A stretch of 64,000 nt of DNA, from the NCBI RefSeq assembly GCF_002001175.1, contig NZ_MUNT01000001.1, forward strand, positions 434,001-498,000, read 5' to 3'. Below the pieces are notes generated by a model, which was given only the letters and a program-made list of their open reading frames with translations, searched no databases and was not told the DNA's origin. Numbering within the stretch: the first letter of the stretch is position 1; the number at the start of each line of letters is the position of its first letter. Source of the DNA: Rhodanobacter sp. C03. Its GTDB lineage: Bacteria; Pseudomonadota; Gammaproteobacteria; Xanthomonadales; Rhodanobacteraceae. Position numbers and translations under genes: made by a program. This document shows positions 24,554 to 33,676 of the stretch, one piece after another.

Positions 24554-24982
24554 ATGAAAACGTTTAGCGCCAATGCAGACAACGTCAAGCGCGACTGGTT
24601 CGTGGTCGACGCCACGAACAAGACGCTCGGTCGCCTGTCGACCGAAATCGCTCGTCGTCTGCGCGGCAAGCACAAGCCGGAATACACCCCGCACTGCGAC
24701 ACCGGCGATTATATCGTGGTGATCAACGCGCAGAAGGTGGCCGTCACCGGTGCCAAGCTGGACGACAAGAAGTACCACCGCTTCACCGGTTACATCGGCA
24801 ACCTGAAGACCACCAGTCTGAAGGACCTGCTGGCGACCTACCCGGAGCGCGTGATCGAGATCGCCGTCAAGGGCATGCTGCCGAAGAACCCGCTGGGCCG
24901 CGAGATGTACCGCAAGCTCAAGGTCTACGGCGGCGCCGAGCATCCGCATACCGCACAGCAGCCGCAGGCGCTGGAACTCTAA
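24554..24982 (+). CDS. rplM: 50S ribosomal protein L13
   Basis: Encodes 142 residues, exactly the E. coli length. It is an early-assembling 23S rRNA-binding protein of the large subunit. The start [20 protein letters not shown] and the motif [19 protein letters not shown] are diagnostic. It is the first gene of the classic rplM-rpsI operon, with rpsI starting nine bases after its stop. Confidence 0.99.
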   Translation: MKTFSANADNVKRDWFVVDATNKTLGRLSTEIARRLRGKHKPEYTPHCDTGDYIVVINAQKVAVTGAKLDDKKYHRFTGYIGNLKTTSLKDLLATYPERVIEIAVKGMLPKNPLGREMYRKLKVYGGAEHPHTAQQPQALEL

Positions 24983-24991
24983 GGAACCATC

Positions 24992-25384
24992 ATGACGATC
25001 CAGCAGAATTACGGCACCGGCCGCCGCAAGACCTCCGCCGCCCGCGTGTTCCTGCGCAAGGGCAAGGGCGCGATCGAAGTCAACGGCAAGTCGCTCGAGG
25101 CCTTTTTTGGTCGCGAGACCTCGTGCATGATCGTGCGCCAGCCGCTTGAGCTGACCCAGAGCACGGACAAGTTCGACATCACAGTGACGGTTGCCGGTGG
25201 CGGCATCACCGGCCAGGCCGGCGCGATCCGTCTGGGCATCGCCCGCGCGCTGATCGAGTACGACGAAACCCTGAAGTCGCCGCTGCGCAAGGCCGGTTTC
25301 GTGACCCGTGACGCCCGTGAAGTCGAGCGCAAGAAGGTCGGTCTGCACAAGGCACGTCGCGCCACGCAGTTCTCGAAGCGCTAA
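24992..25384 (+). CDS. rpsI: 30S ribosomal protein S9
   Basis: Encodes 130 residues, the usual length. The start [20 protein letters not shown] and the C-terminal tail ending QFSKR, whose last residues contact the P-site tRNA, are characteristic. It is co-transcribed with rplM and is followed 11 bases later by a tRNA-Gln gene, so the tRNA may be processed from the same transcript. Confidence 0.99.
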   Translation: MTIQQNYGTGRRKTSAARVFLRKGKGAIEVNGKSLEAFFGRETSCMIVRQPLELTQSTDKFDITVTVAGGGITGQAGAIRLGIARALIEYDETLKSPLRKAGFVTRDAREVERKKVGLHKARRATQFSKR

Positions 25385-25395
25385 ACTCAGCTTTA

Positions 25396-25470
25396 TAGCC
25401 CCGTCGCCAAGCGGTAAGGCACCTGACTCTGACTCAGGCATCGGTGGTTCGAATCCATCCGGGGCTGCCA
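25396..25470 (+). tRNA. tRNA-Gln (anticodon CUG)
   Basis: 75 bases including an encoded CCA. The acceptor stem TAGCCCC/GGGGCTG starts with a weak first pair as in tRNA-Gln. The anticodon stem CCTGA/TCAGG encloses the loop CTCTGAC with anticodon CTG. The T-loop TTCGAAT is present and the D-arm reads GCCAAGCGGTAAGGC. Confidence 0.96.
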
Positions 25471-25513
25471 CATCCCGATCCCGACACCATGCAGTGATGC
25501 ATGGTGATACGGC

Positions 25514-25541
25514 AAAAAGCCCGCCTTCTGGCGGGCTTTTT
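25514..25541 (+). terminator. Intrinsic terminator after tRNA-Gln
   Basis: AAAAAGCCCGCC pairs with GGCGGGCTTTTT across a four-base loop, 44 bases after the tRNA. It probably ends the rplM-rpsI-tRNA transcript. Confidence 0.9.
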
Positions 25542-25658
25542 CGTTTCCGCCGGTGGTATGCAACTGCAAGATGTTTCGCACTGAATCAGGGTCCGCTTCT
25601 CTTCGGTTCTGCTTCACGTCAGCGTAAAATTTCCGGTTTTGACGCGTCGGGCGGATCG

Positions 25659-27557
25659 ATGACTGCTGCAAACGAGAACGAACCCGGTCATCCCGGTGTG
25701 CGCACCGAGGGCAGCACGGACGCACTGCCGCTGGCACCTTCGATGAGCGCTAGCTTGGACGCCGCACGCATGCCGCGCCGTTCGACTTTGGTGGACAAGC
25801 GTGTGTTGCGGATCACCGCGGTGTCGATCGTATTGGGCGCGCTGGCGGCCGTGATCGCGAAGTTGTTGACTGCGCTTATCGGATTGGTGACGAATCTGGC
25901 GTTCTACGGCCGCTGGTCCACCGCATTCTCGTCGCCGGCCGATGCGGTACCGCATCTGGGCTGGTGGGTGGTGGTCATTCCGGCGGTCGGTGGTGTGATC
26001 GTGGGCGTGATGGCGCGCTGGGGTTCGCGCGCGATCCGTGGCCATGGCATCCCCGAGGCGATGGAACAGGTGCTGCTCAACGAATCGAAGATTCCGCCGC
26101 GGATCACCTTCCTGAAACCGATCTCCTCGGCGATCGCGATCGGCACCGGCGGCCCGTTCGGCGCCGAGGGTCCGATCATCGCCACCGGCGGCGCGCTGGG
26201 CTCGTTCATCGGCCAAGTGGTGAAGGTCACCGGCAGCGAGCGCAAGGTGCTGCTGGCGGCCGGTGCGGCAGCCGGCATGGCGGCGGTGTTCTCCGCGCCG
26301 ATCGCCGCGGTGGTGCTGGCAGTCGAGTTGCTGCTGTTCGAACTGCGCCCGCGCTCGCTGATCCCGGTGGCGCTGGCCTGCGTCGCCGCCACCGGCGTGC
26401 GCTACGCGCTGCAGGGCTCGGCACCAGTGTTCCAGATGCCGGTGCTGGCTGCGCCCGGCGGCATGGCGCTGTTCCTCTACGTGATCATCGGCGCGATCAT
26501 CGGCGTGGTAAGCGTATGGACCACGCGGATCGTGTATGGCATCGAGGACCTGTTCGAGAAGCTGCCGATCCACTGGATGTGGTGGCCGGCGCTCGGCGGT
26601 CTGGTGGTGGGCCTGATCGGCTACTACGCGCCGCTGACGTTGGGCGTGGGCTATACCAATATCGAGAACATCATCAACGGCAAGCTGACGCTGGGGGCAC
26701 TGGCGTTCCTGTGCGTGATGAAGTTCGTGTCGTGGTCGATTGCGCTGGGCAGCGGCACTTCCGGCGGCACGCTGGCACCGTTGTTCACCATCGGCGGCGC
26801 GCTGGGTGCCTTGATCGGCATCGGCATTGTCACGGTGGCGCCGCAGTTCGGGGTGGATCCACGCATCGCCGCGCTGGTCGGCATGGCGGCGATCTTTGCC
26901 GGCGCCTCGCGGGCGCTGCTCACGGCGGTGGTGTTCGCGTTCGAGACCACCGGCCAGCCGGCTGGCCTGCTGCCGCTGCTCGGCGGCTGCACGGCGGCCT
27001 ACCTGATCTCGGCGCTGATGATGCGCAACACCATCATGACTGAGAAGATCGTCCGTCGTGGCGTGCGTGTGCCATCCGAATACGTGGCGGACTATCTCGA
27101 CCAAGTCGGCGTGGGCGAAGCCTGCACGCGTGAGGTAGTGACCCTGCACACCACGCAGGCACTGGCCGAAGTGCGCCGCTGGCTGGCCGAAGGCATGCCG
27201 GAGACACAACACCAGGGTTATCCGGTGCTGGACGAAAACGGCCGCGTGCGCGGTGTGCTGACCCGCCGTACCCTGCTCGATCCGCAATGGCATTACACCT
27301 TGTCGCTGGGCGAGCTGCTTACGCGGCCGCCGATCGCGGTGAACGAAAGCCACTCGCTGCGCGAAGCCGCCGATCACATGGTGGCCGAGAGCGTGGGCCG
27401 CCTGATCGTGGTGAGCAAGGACGATCCGCACAAGCTGGTCGGCATCATCACTCGCGGCGATCTGCTCTCCGCGCATGGGCGTCGGCTGCGCGAGGCGCGC
27501 AAGTCTTCCCGCCATCTGCGCTTCCGTGACGGATTGAAACCACGTCCCACCGTGTAA
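25659..27557 (+). CDS. ClC-family chloride channel/transporter with CBS domains
   Basis: Encodes 632 residues. The membrane part (about 45-470) carries the ClC filter motifs: GTGGPFGAEGPI (the gating Glu follows Ala, in place of the E. coli GREGP), GSGTSGGTLAPLF, and an upstream RGHGIPEAME helix. Two CBS domains follow (about 490-630), with VREVVTLHTTQALAEVRRWL-like and RPPIAVNESHSLREAADHM repeats ending in GIITRGDLLSAHGRRL. CBS pairs usually bind adenine nucleotides. The ATG at 25659 (MTAANENEP) is the first plausible start. It may be a Cl-/H+ exchanger; transport mode is not certain from sequence. Confidence 0.93.
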   Translation: MTAANENEPGHPGVRTEGSTDALPLAPSMSASLDAARMPRRSTLVDKRVLRITAVSIVLGALAAVIAKLLTALIGLVTNLAFYGRWSTAFSSPADAVPHLGWWVVVIPAVGGVIVGVMARWGSRAIRGHGIPEAMEQVLLNESKIPPRITFLKPISSAIAIGTGGPFGAEGPIIATGGALGSFIGQVVKVTGSERKVLLAAGAAAGMAAVFSAPIAAVVLAVELLLFELRPRSLIPVALACVAATGVRYALQGSAPVFQMPVLAAPGGMALFLYVIIGAIIGVVSVWTTRIVYGIEDLFEKLPIHWMWWPALGGLVVGLIGYYAPLTLGVGYTNIENIINGKLTLGALAFLCVMKFVSWSIALGSGTSGGTLAPLFTIGGALGALIGIGIVTVAPQFGVDPRIAALVGMAAIFAGASRALLTAVVFAFETTGQPAGLLPLLGGCTAAYLISALMMRNTIMTEKIVRRGVRVPSEYVADYLDQVGVGEACTREVVTLHTTQALAEVRRWLAEGMPETQHQGYPVLDENGRVRGVLTRRTLLDPQWHYTLSLGELLTRPPIAVNESHSLREAADHMVAESVGRLIVVSKDDPHKLVGIITRGDLLSAHGRRLREARKSSRHLRFRDGLKPRPTV

Positions 27558-27570
27558 TGCATGCGAAACG

Positions 27571-27596
27571 AAAAATGGCCCGCATGGGCCGTTTTT
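27571..27596. terminator. Bidirectional terminator between the ClC gene and rpiA
   Basis: GGCCC pairs with GGGCC across GCAT, with A5 on the left and T5 on the right, so it can stop both convergent transcripts. Confidence 0.85.
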
Positions 27597-27624
27597 CATC
27601 AAGGTTCTAGCATGCGTGGCCGGG

Positions 27625-28266
27625 TTACATCACCTGGTCGCCGATCAGCACCACATCGGCTGGACGGCGCGCGAACAGGCCCACGGTGACGATGCCGGGC
27701 AGCTGGTTGAGTTCGCCCTCCAGTGCGGCCGGGTCGGCGATCTGCCAGCCATGCACGTCGATGATCCAGTTGCCGTTGTCGGTGACCACACCGTCGCGCC
27801 ATACCGGCTGACCGCCGCGTTTGACGATCTCGCGGCCGATCAAGCTGCGCGCCATCGGGATCACCTCGATCGGCACCGGGAACTTGCCGAGCAGGTCGAC
27901 CCGTTTGCTGGAATCGATGATGCAGACGAACTTCTCGCTCGCGGCGGCGACGATCTTCTCGCGCGTCAGCGCGGCGCCGCCGCCCTTGATCAGGCGCTTG
28001 TACGGGTCACACTCGTCGGCACCATCGATGTAGATCGTCAGTGGGCCGGCGCTGTTGAGGTCGAGCACCGGAATTCCGAGGCGCTTCAGCTGCGCGGTGG
28101 ACTGCTCCGAGCTGGAGACCGCACCCTGGATGCGATCCTTCAGATCGGCCAGCGCATCGATGAAGAACGCCACGGTGGAGCCGGTGCCGACGCCGACGAT
28201 GGCGCCGTCCTCGACGTAGCGGATCGCGGCCTCACCGGCCTGGCGTTTTTCGTTCGGGTTGCTCAT
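27625..28266 (-). CDS. rpiA: Ribose-5-phosphate isomerase A
   Basis: Encodes 213 residues, the usual length. It interconverts ribose 5-phosphate and ribulose 5-phosphate. Signatures are [17 protein letters not shown] (phosphate loop), [12 protein letters not shown] (catalytic Asp region), [19 protein letters not shown] and [15 protein letters not shown]. The start is [18 protein letters not shown]. It lies on the same strand as the EVE gene 64 bases upstream and is convergent with the ClC gene. Confidence 0.97.
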   Translation of the reverse strand: MSNPNEKRQAGEAAIRYVEDGAIVGVGTGSTVAFFIDALADLKDRIQGAVSSSEQSTAQLKRLGIPVLDLNSAGPLTIYIDGADECDPYKRLIKGGGAALTREKIVAAASEKFVCIIDSSKRVDLLGKFPVPIEVIPMARSLIGREIVKRGGQPVWRDGVVTDNGNWIIDVHGWQIADPAALEGELNQLPGIVTVGLFARRPADVVLIGDQVM

Positions 28267-28330
28267 GAGGTCGGTTCCGGGAATAGAGTTGTCTGGACGG
28301 CGGATGGATACGGCGCGGAGCCGATTCGGG

Positions 28331-28794
<464 letters not shown>

Positions 28795-28798
<4 letters not shown>

Positions 28799-29400
28799 GC
28801 AGTCGGCTCCAGATGACAATCGATCAGCTCGCGATCAGTGGCGATGAAATCAAGCGCAACGTCCCAGGATTCCTTGCCTACGATTTCCAGTTCCTGGAAA
28901 TCGTAGGCAATACCGACCAGCAGCGGCTCGGTCGGACGCACCTGTTCGTTGAGAAACGCGAAGCTGCGGTCGTAATAGCCGCCGCCGTGGCCAAGCCGGT
29001 TGCCGCGCCGGTCGAAGCCGAGCAAGGGCACCAGCACCAGGTCGAGCTGGAACGGCTCCAGCAGTTCGCGTGGCGCGACCGGCTCGGGGATGCCGTAGCG
29101 GTTCGGCTGCACGTCTTCGCCGGATTGCCACGGCGCGAAACGCAGGCGCTTCCCCTTGCCGATCACCGGTAGCAGGAACTGCTGGCCGCGCGTGGCCAGT
29201 GGCGGGATCACCAGGTTCAGCGGCAATTCGCCATGACTGGCCCAGTAACCGGCAACGCGGCTGTCGGTGAGGTATTCGGGCAGTTGTTCGAGACTGCGGC
29301 GCAGGCCTTGCGCGGCGGCGATGCGCTGGGGTGGCGTGAGGGCGCGGCGCTGGTCGGCCAGGCGCTGGCGAAGCTCGCGTCGTTGGGCGGTGGCGTCCAC
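28795..29400 (-). CDS. fau: 5-formyltetrahydrofolate cyclo-ligase
   Basis: Encodes 201 residues from a GTG start with GGAG about eleven bases upstream. It converts 5-formyl-THF to 5,10-methenyl-THF with ATP. The signature LGHGGGYYDRSFAF (GxGxGYYDR) is near residue 140, and FDRRGNRLGHG precedes it. In E. coli this gene (ygfA) lies directly downstream of the 6S RNA gene, and the same order is kept here: zapA, 6S RNA, fau, all on one strand. The next gene, encoding an EVE protein, overlaps its stop. Confidence 0.94.
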
Positions 29401-29426
29401 GTTTCGCGCATCTCCGTCGAAAGTGC

Positions 29427-29456
29427 GCCCCGTTCATCGCGAGACGAACGGGGCGG
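29427..29456. terminator. Stem-loop between 6S RNA and fau
   Basis: GCGCCCCGTTC and GAACGGGGCG-type arms form a GC-rich hairpin immediately downstream of the 6S RNA on the minus strand. No clear T-run follows, so it may be a processing or partial termination structure that still lets transcription reach fau. Confidence 0.45.
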
Positions 29457-29597
29457 GGAATAAGTGGCGTCAACCGCGGTGCCGCTGCACACCAAACGAC
29501 CTTGATCCAAGATGGATCAGGTGGGAGGGCTACATGGCCTCGAGGCTTTCCGCACGTGGCGGACATGCACAACAGCCGATGTGAAGCCGACCCGGGG
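29450..29597 (-). ncRNA. ssrS: 6S RNA (boundaries approximate)
   Basis: Read on the minus strand, this gap between zapA and fau contains TTGGATCAAGG followed by TGCAGCGGCACCGCGG, close to the 3' half of E. coli 6S RNA (TTGAACCAAGGGTTCAAGG and GCCTGCGGCGGC). A terminal hairpin CCGCCACGTGCGG lies in the middle, and GCTG/CAGC and GGTC/GACGCC pairings can close the long stem. A TAAATA box at 29601-29606 fits a -10 element. In E. coli ssrS sits at exactly this zapA-ygfA position. 6S RNA binds sigma-70 polymerase in stationary phase. The rest of the 29401-29760 gap shows only the stem-loop near 29430. Confidence 0.68.
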
Positions 29598-29760
29598 CCG
29601 TATTTAGGAACAAGGCAAATGTAAGAGTGTGCTGGCGAACATCGCAGAAAACGCCGAGACCGATCTTAGGCGCTTGCCCGGCAATGCGCCACTGGCGCAT
29701 GACAGTCCGGGTTCATCGAACGGCGCGACACGTCCTGCAATGTCCCAGGCGCCGCGGCAT

Positions 29761-30069
29761 TCAACGCTTCAGCAGATCGCCGTCCAGCGCGGCATCCAAC
29801 TTGCTGCGCAATGCGGCAAGGCCATCGCCGAGACGCTGTTCCTGGCCATCATGCTGCTTGCGCAGGGTCAGGAATTCGTGGGTGACGCTGATCGCGGTCA
29901 GTACGGCCAGCCGTTCGAAACTGGGCGCCTTGGCGTTCGCGCGCAGTTCGCGCATCTTGCGATCGAGGAAGCCGGCCGCTTCGAGCAGGCCATCGCGCTC
30001 TTCCGGCGCGCAGGCGATCAGGAATTCACGGTCGATCAGTCGCAGCGCGACCGGTTCACTGCTGGACAT
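29761..30069 (-). CDS. zapA: Cell division protein ZapA
   Basis: Encodes 102 residues (MSSSEPVALRLIDREFLIAC). ZapA cross-links FtsZ filaments at the division ring. The N-terminal globular part (VALRLIDREFLIACAPEE) and C-terminal helix LAVLTAISVTHEFLTLRKQH leading into a short coiled coil match the family. The ATG is nine bases after the stop of the small coiled-coil gene upstream, and 6S RNA lies downstream, as in E. coli. Confidence 0.9.
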   Translation of the reverse strand: MSSSEPVALRLIDREFLIACAPEERDGLLEAAGFLDRKMRELRANAKAPSFERLAVLTAISVTHEFLTLRKQHDGQEQRLGDGLAALRSKLDAALDGDLLKR

Positions 30070-30077
30070 GGGTTCTA

Positions 30078-30302
30078 TCAACCATTGCTTTCAAGCGATT
30101 TCAGCCGCTGGATCATCGCTTCGACGCGGCTGCGTGCCTGCTCGTTGCGTGCGAGCAGCCCCGCGCGCTCACCGGACAGCTGCTCCTGGCTCTGGCGCAG
30201 GCTGCGGTTTTCCTCGCTGAGCCGGCGCACGGTATCGAGCAGCCGGTCGAGCTGCTGGGCCAGCGCGGCCAGTTCTTGATGGACGTGATCAGGCGTACTC
30301 AT
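30078..30302 (-). CDS. Small coiled-coil protein, TIGR02449 type
   Basis: Encodes 74 residues (MSTPDHVHQELAALAQQLDR). Heptad repeats run through most of the chain (LAALAQQLDRLLDTVRRLSEE), giving a ZapB-like single coiled coil. Proteins of this type are encoded directly upstream of zapA in xanthomonads and pseudomonads, and its stop here is nine bases before the zapA ATG, so a division-ring role is a reasonable inference. It is divergent from ygfB. Confidence 0.82.
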   Translation of the reverse strand: MSTPDHVHQELAALAQQLDRLLDTVRRLSEENRSLRQSQEQLSGERAGLLARNEQARSRVEAMIQRLKSLESNG

Positions 30303-30414
30303 AAACGAAACTATAACAGGACGCTGGCCGAAATCAGCCAGGCCGCCGGCAGGAGTGGGTGGCAGGCATGGTGGCTGCATTAAACTGGCGGCCATTACTT
30401 GCAGGAGCACCACC

Positions 30415-30978
30415 ATGACGGCTAGCGGGCTTGTGGGCCACGACGACATCGACGCGCTGATCATGCGCCTGCGGCTGGGTACCGAGGCCAGCGAACTGCA
30501 CGGTTCGCTGTGTGGCTACCTGGCTGGCGGCGGCTCTCTGCGCGGCACGTCCGTGCTGGCCGCGTTGCAACTGGATGGCGAGGCGACCGAGCCGACGGCG
30601 AACGACGCGGCGCTGCTGAAGCGGCTGGCGCAACAGTGCGAGAACGAACTGGCCGATCCCGAACTCGGTTTCGAACCGTTGCTGCCGGAAGACGACCGCC
30701 CGCTGCCCGAGCGCGCCGAGGCGATGGTCGATTGGTGTCGCGGTTTCCTCGGTGGCTTCGGTCTCGCCGGTACGCCCGCGCATGCGCAGCTGTCGGAGGA
30801 GGCGCAGGAGGTTCTGCGGGACTTCGGCAATATCGCCGGCTCGTCGTTCGATTTCGACAATGAAGACGAGGACGAAGACGCGCTGATCGAGGTGCAGGAA
30901 TTCGTACGGGTCGGCGCGATGCTGCTGCACACCGAATGCACTGCGCACGACGGACCTGCCAGCGGCACCGTGCATTGA
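30415..30978 (+). CDS. YgfB/YecA family (UPF0149) protein
   Basis: Encodes 187 residues from ATG 30415, preceded by GCAGGAG. The signature ELHGSLCGYLAGG near residue 30, WCRGFLGGFGLAG near the middle and the very acidic stretch FDFDNEDEDEDALIE near the end are typical of UPF0149 proteins. In Pseudomonas, YgfB influences antibiotic resistance regulation, but the general function is unsettled. It is translationally coupled to pepP, which probably starts inside its stop codon. The pair ygfB-pepP opposite zapA-fau is the same as in E. coli. Confidence 0.9.
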   Translation: MTASGLVGHDDIDALIMRLRLGTEASELHGSLCGYLAGGGSLRGTSVLAALQLDGEATEPTANDAALLKRLAQQCENELADPELGFEPLLPEDDRPLPERAEAMVDWCRGFLGGFGLAGTPAHAQLSEEAQEVLRDFGNIAGSSFDFDNEDEDEDALIEVQEFVRVGAMLLHTECTAHDGPASGTVH

Positions 30979-32315
30979 TTCCCACCGCACCAGGGTTGGC
31001 TGCACTGGCGATCACGCCGGAAGAATTCGCACGACGCCGCCACCAGCTGATGCAGATGGCCGGTGAGGATGCCGTGCTGCTGGTCGCCGCGGCGACCGAG
31101 CGCATGCGCAATGCCGATGCAGCGTGGCCGTACCGGCAGGATTCCGACTTCCATTATCTCGGCGGTTTCCCCGAGCCCGATGCGGTGCTGGCGCTCTTGC
31201 CGGGCCGCCGGCACGGCGAGGTGGTGCTGTTCTGCCGCGAGCGCGATCCGGCACACGAACTCTGGCACGGCCAGACGATCGGCACCGAGCGCGCAGTGAC
31301 CGAGTACGGCATGGACGATGCCTTCCCGATCGAGGACATCGACGACATCCTGCCCGGCATGATCGAGGGCCGCGGCCGCGTGTATTGCCATTTCGGACGC
31401 GAACCGGAATTCGATGCGCAGCTGCTGGGCTGGATGCGCAAGCTGCGCCAGTTGCGCGGCGGCGGCGTGGTGCCGAAGGAATTCGTTGCACTCGGTCATC
31501 TGCTGCACGACCTGCGGCTGTACAAGTCGCGCGCCGAACTGAAGCTGATGCGCGCGTCAGCCGCGATCGCGGTCGAGGCGCATCTGGCGGCACTGCAGGT
31601 GGCGCTGCCCGGCAACCGCGAATACGAGGTCGAGGCCGAACTGCTGCGGGTGATGCGCCGCCGCGGCGCGGTGCCGGCATTCGCACCGATCATCGCCGGC
31701 GGCGCGAATGCCTGCGCGATGCATTACCGGGCCGATCGCGCACCGCTCACCCATGGCGAACTGCTGTTGATCGATGCCGGTGCCGAGCTGGACTGCTATG
31801 CGTCCGACATCAGTCGCACGTTTCCGCTCAACGGCCGTTACAGCCGCGAGCAGCGCGCCCTGTATGACGTGGTACTGACCGCGCAGCTGGCGGCCATCGA
31901 CGAGGTGCGGCCCGGCCGTCCGTTCAGTGCCGCGCATACGGCGGCGGTACGCGTACTCACCGAAGGCCTGTGCCAGCTCGGCCTGCTCAAGGGCAGTGCC
32001 GATGCGGCGATCGCCGAGGAAAGCTACAAACGATTCTTTCCAGCCAAGACCGGCCACTGGCTGGGACTGGATGTACACGACGTCGGCGACTATCGCATCG
32101 ACGGTGAATCACGACTGCTCGAACCGGACATGGTGCTGACGGTGGAGCCGGGCCTGTACGTGGCGCCGGACGATCGTTCGGTGGCCGAACGCTGGCGCGG
32201 CATCGGCATCCGCATCGAGGACGACGTGGTAGTGACCCGCGACGGCAACGAAGTGCTTACCGCGGCGATGCCGAAGCAGGCGGATGAAATCGAGGCGTTG
32301 CTGGCCGCGCGCTAG
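30975..32315 (+). CDS. pepP: Xaa-Pro aminopeptidase P (M24B)
   Basis: Encodes about 446 residues if translation starts at TTG 30975, which overlaps the ygfB stop (TTGA). It removes N-terminal residues followed by proline. The pita-bread metal ligands are seen in LLIDAGAELDCYASDISRTF (two Asp), HWLGLDVHDVG (His), VLTVEPGLYV (Glu) and GIRIEDDVVV (Glu). The N-terminal domain is RRRHQLMQMAGEDAVLLVAA. In E. coli ubiH follows; here a convergent cydX gene overlaps the end by four bases instead. Confidence 0.93.
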   Translation: MIPTAPGLAALAITPEEFARRRHQLMQMAGEDAVLLVAAATERMRNADAAWPYRQDSDFHYLGGFPEPDAVLALLPGRRHGEVVLFCRERDPAHELWHGQTIGTERAVTEYGMDDAFPIEDIDDILPGMIEGRGRVYCHFGREPEFDAQLLGWMRKLRQLRGGGVVPKEFVALGHLLHDLRLYKSRAELKLMRASAAIAVEAHLAALQVALPGNREYEVEAELLRVMRRRGAVPAFAPIIAGGANACAMHYRADRAPLTHGELLLIDAGAELDCYASDISRTFPLNGRYSREQRALYDVVLTAQLAAIDEVRPGRPFSAAHTAAVRVLTEGLCQLGLLKGSADAAIAEESYKRFFPAKTGHWLGLDVHDVGDYRIDGESRLLEPDMVLTVEPGLYVAPDDRSVAERWRGIGIRIEDDVVVTRDGNEVLTAAMPKQADEIEALLAAR

Positions 32316-32452
32316 CTCAGTTCGTCCGGCAACTCCGCATCATTGCGCTCGCGGTTTGCCGCGTCGGTGGCATGCACCTCGTACCACATCGCATTGAGGA
32401 TGGCGAAGGCACACGCCAGTCCCAGTCCAAGTATCCATGCGAAATACCACAT
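32312..32452 (-). CDS. cydX: Cytochrome bd small subunit CydX
   Basis: Encodes 46 residues, too short for most gene finders. MWYFAWILGLGLACAFAILN followed by AMWYEVH is the CydX/YbgT signature: one membrane helix with the conserved Trp and Glu that stabilise the bd-oxidase hemes. GGAGG lies nine bases before the ATG. It is the last gene of the cyd operon, 80 bases after cydB, and overlaps the end of pepP on the opposite strand. Confidence 0.93.
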   Translation of the reverse strand: MWYFAWILGLGLACAFAILNAMWYEVHATDAANRERNDAELPDELS

Positions 32453-32482
32453 GTCAGCGAACCTCCAATCGTGCCAGCTGTT

Positions 32483-32505
32483 GTAGGAGCGGCTTCAGCC
32501 GCGAT
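32483..32505. repeat. REP-type half element, copy 4
   Basis: A single arm of the REP unit (TAGGAGCGGCTTCAGCCGCG plus flank) with no facing partner. It lies between cydB and cydX, so it is transcribed within the operon. Confidence 0.8.
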
Positions 32506-32532
32506 TCTCCAGCGATTAGGTGTTGCAGCGAT

Positions 32533-33666
32533 TCAATACCCGCCGCCATGCGCCTTGCGCACCTGTTCCAGCGTGACCCGCCCGCGCATCACGCGGTACA
32601 CCCAGCTGGTATAGATCATCACGATCGGCAGCAATACGGCGGTGACGATCAGCATCAGCTGCAAGGTGCCGTGGCTGGAGGAAGCGTCCCACACGGTGAG
32701 GCTGGAACGCGGATCGAGGCTGGACGGCAGCAGGAACGGAAACAGCGCGAAGCCGGCCGAGGCGATCGTGCTGCCCACCATCAGGCTGCTGGCGATGAAG
32801 CCGGCGACACTGCGCCGACCGATCAGCGCCTGCACGCCGACGGCCGAGACCAGCGCCAGCAGCGGCGCGCTCCAGAACCATGGATATTGCATGTAGCTGG
32901 CAAACCAGCTGCCGCCGACGGCGACCTGCTTGTACAGCGGGTTGGAAGCGCCATCGGTCACGACGGGCCCGGCGATCGCGTAGCCGGGAAGGCCGTAGGC
33001 CACCCACACACCGGCCAGCACATACAGCACCGCATAGAGCAGCGTCATCCAGCGCGCGATCCGCACCGCGCGTGCTGCGATCACGTGGTCGGCCTTCAGC
33101 CCGGCCCAGCAGGCACCGTGTGCCAGCAGCATGCTCAACGACACCAGCCCGCACAGCAGCGCAAATGGATGCAGCAGTTCGAAGAAGCCGCCATGCCAGC
33201 TCATACGCAGGTCGCCGTCGAACTGGAACGGCACACCGAGGAACAAGTTGCCGAACGCGACACCGGCGACCAGCATCACCACGAAGCCGGAGCCGGTGAG
33301 GATCCAGTCCCACAACGAAGCCCAGCGCGGGTCATGGATCTTGCCGCGGAAATTGAACCCGACCGGGCGCAGGATGAAGGCCAGCAGCACCAGTGCAATC
33401 GCCAGATACATTCCGGAGAACGACACCGCGTAGAGCATCGGCCACGCCGCGAACGTGGCGCCACCTGCGAGGATGAACCACACCTGGTTGCCTTCCCAGG
33501 TTGGTTCGATGCCTTCCAGCAGCACCAGTCGTTCCTCGTTGTCGCGGCCCAGCACCTTGAGCAGGCCGGCGACGCCGAAATCGAAGCCGTCCATGATCGC
33601 GAAGCCGATCAGCAGGGTGCCGAGCAGGGCCCACCAGATCACCCGCAGCGTGGCGTAGTCGAGCAT
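32533..33666 (-). CDS. cydB: Cytochrome bd ubiquinol oxidase subunit II
   Basis: Encodes 377 residues with nine membrane helices. [20 protein letters not shown] and [10 protein letters not shown] at the N-terminus and [20 protein letters not shown] are diagnostic. CydB holds the scaffold and quinol-side partner of CydA; the complex reduces oxygen at low oxygen tension without pumping protons. It starts ten bases after the cydA stop, so it is co-translated with it. A REP half element separates it from cydX. Confidence 0.98.
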   Translation of the reverse strand: MLDYATLRVIWWALLGTLLIGFAIMDGFDFGVAGLLKVLGRDNEERLVLLEGIEPTWEGNQVWFILAGGATFAAWPMLYAVSFSGMYLAIALVLLAFILRPVGFNFRGKIHDPRWASLWDWILTGSGFVVMLVAGVAFGNLFLGVPFQFDGDLRMSWHGGFFELLHPFALLCGLVSLSMLLAHGACWAGLKADHVIAARAVRIARWMTLLYAVLYVLAGVWVAYGLPGYAIAGPVVTDGASNPLYKQVAVGGSWFASYMQYPWFWSAPLLALVSAVGVQALIGRRSVAGFIASSLMVGSTIASAGFALFPFLLPSSLDPRSSLTVWDASSSHGTLQLMLIVTAVLLPIVMIYTSWVYRVMRGRVTLEQVRKAHGGGY

Positions 33667-33676
33667 GGTGATGTCC

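Noticed and set aside
25614-27602. A 662-codon minus-strand frame antisense to the ClC gene
   Set aside because: Arg/His/Gln/Asp-rich shadow with no motif; the plus strand encodes a complete ClC protein with all filter motifs.
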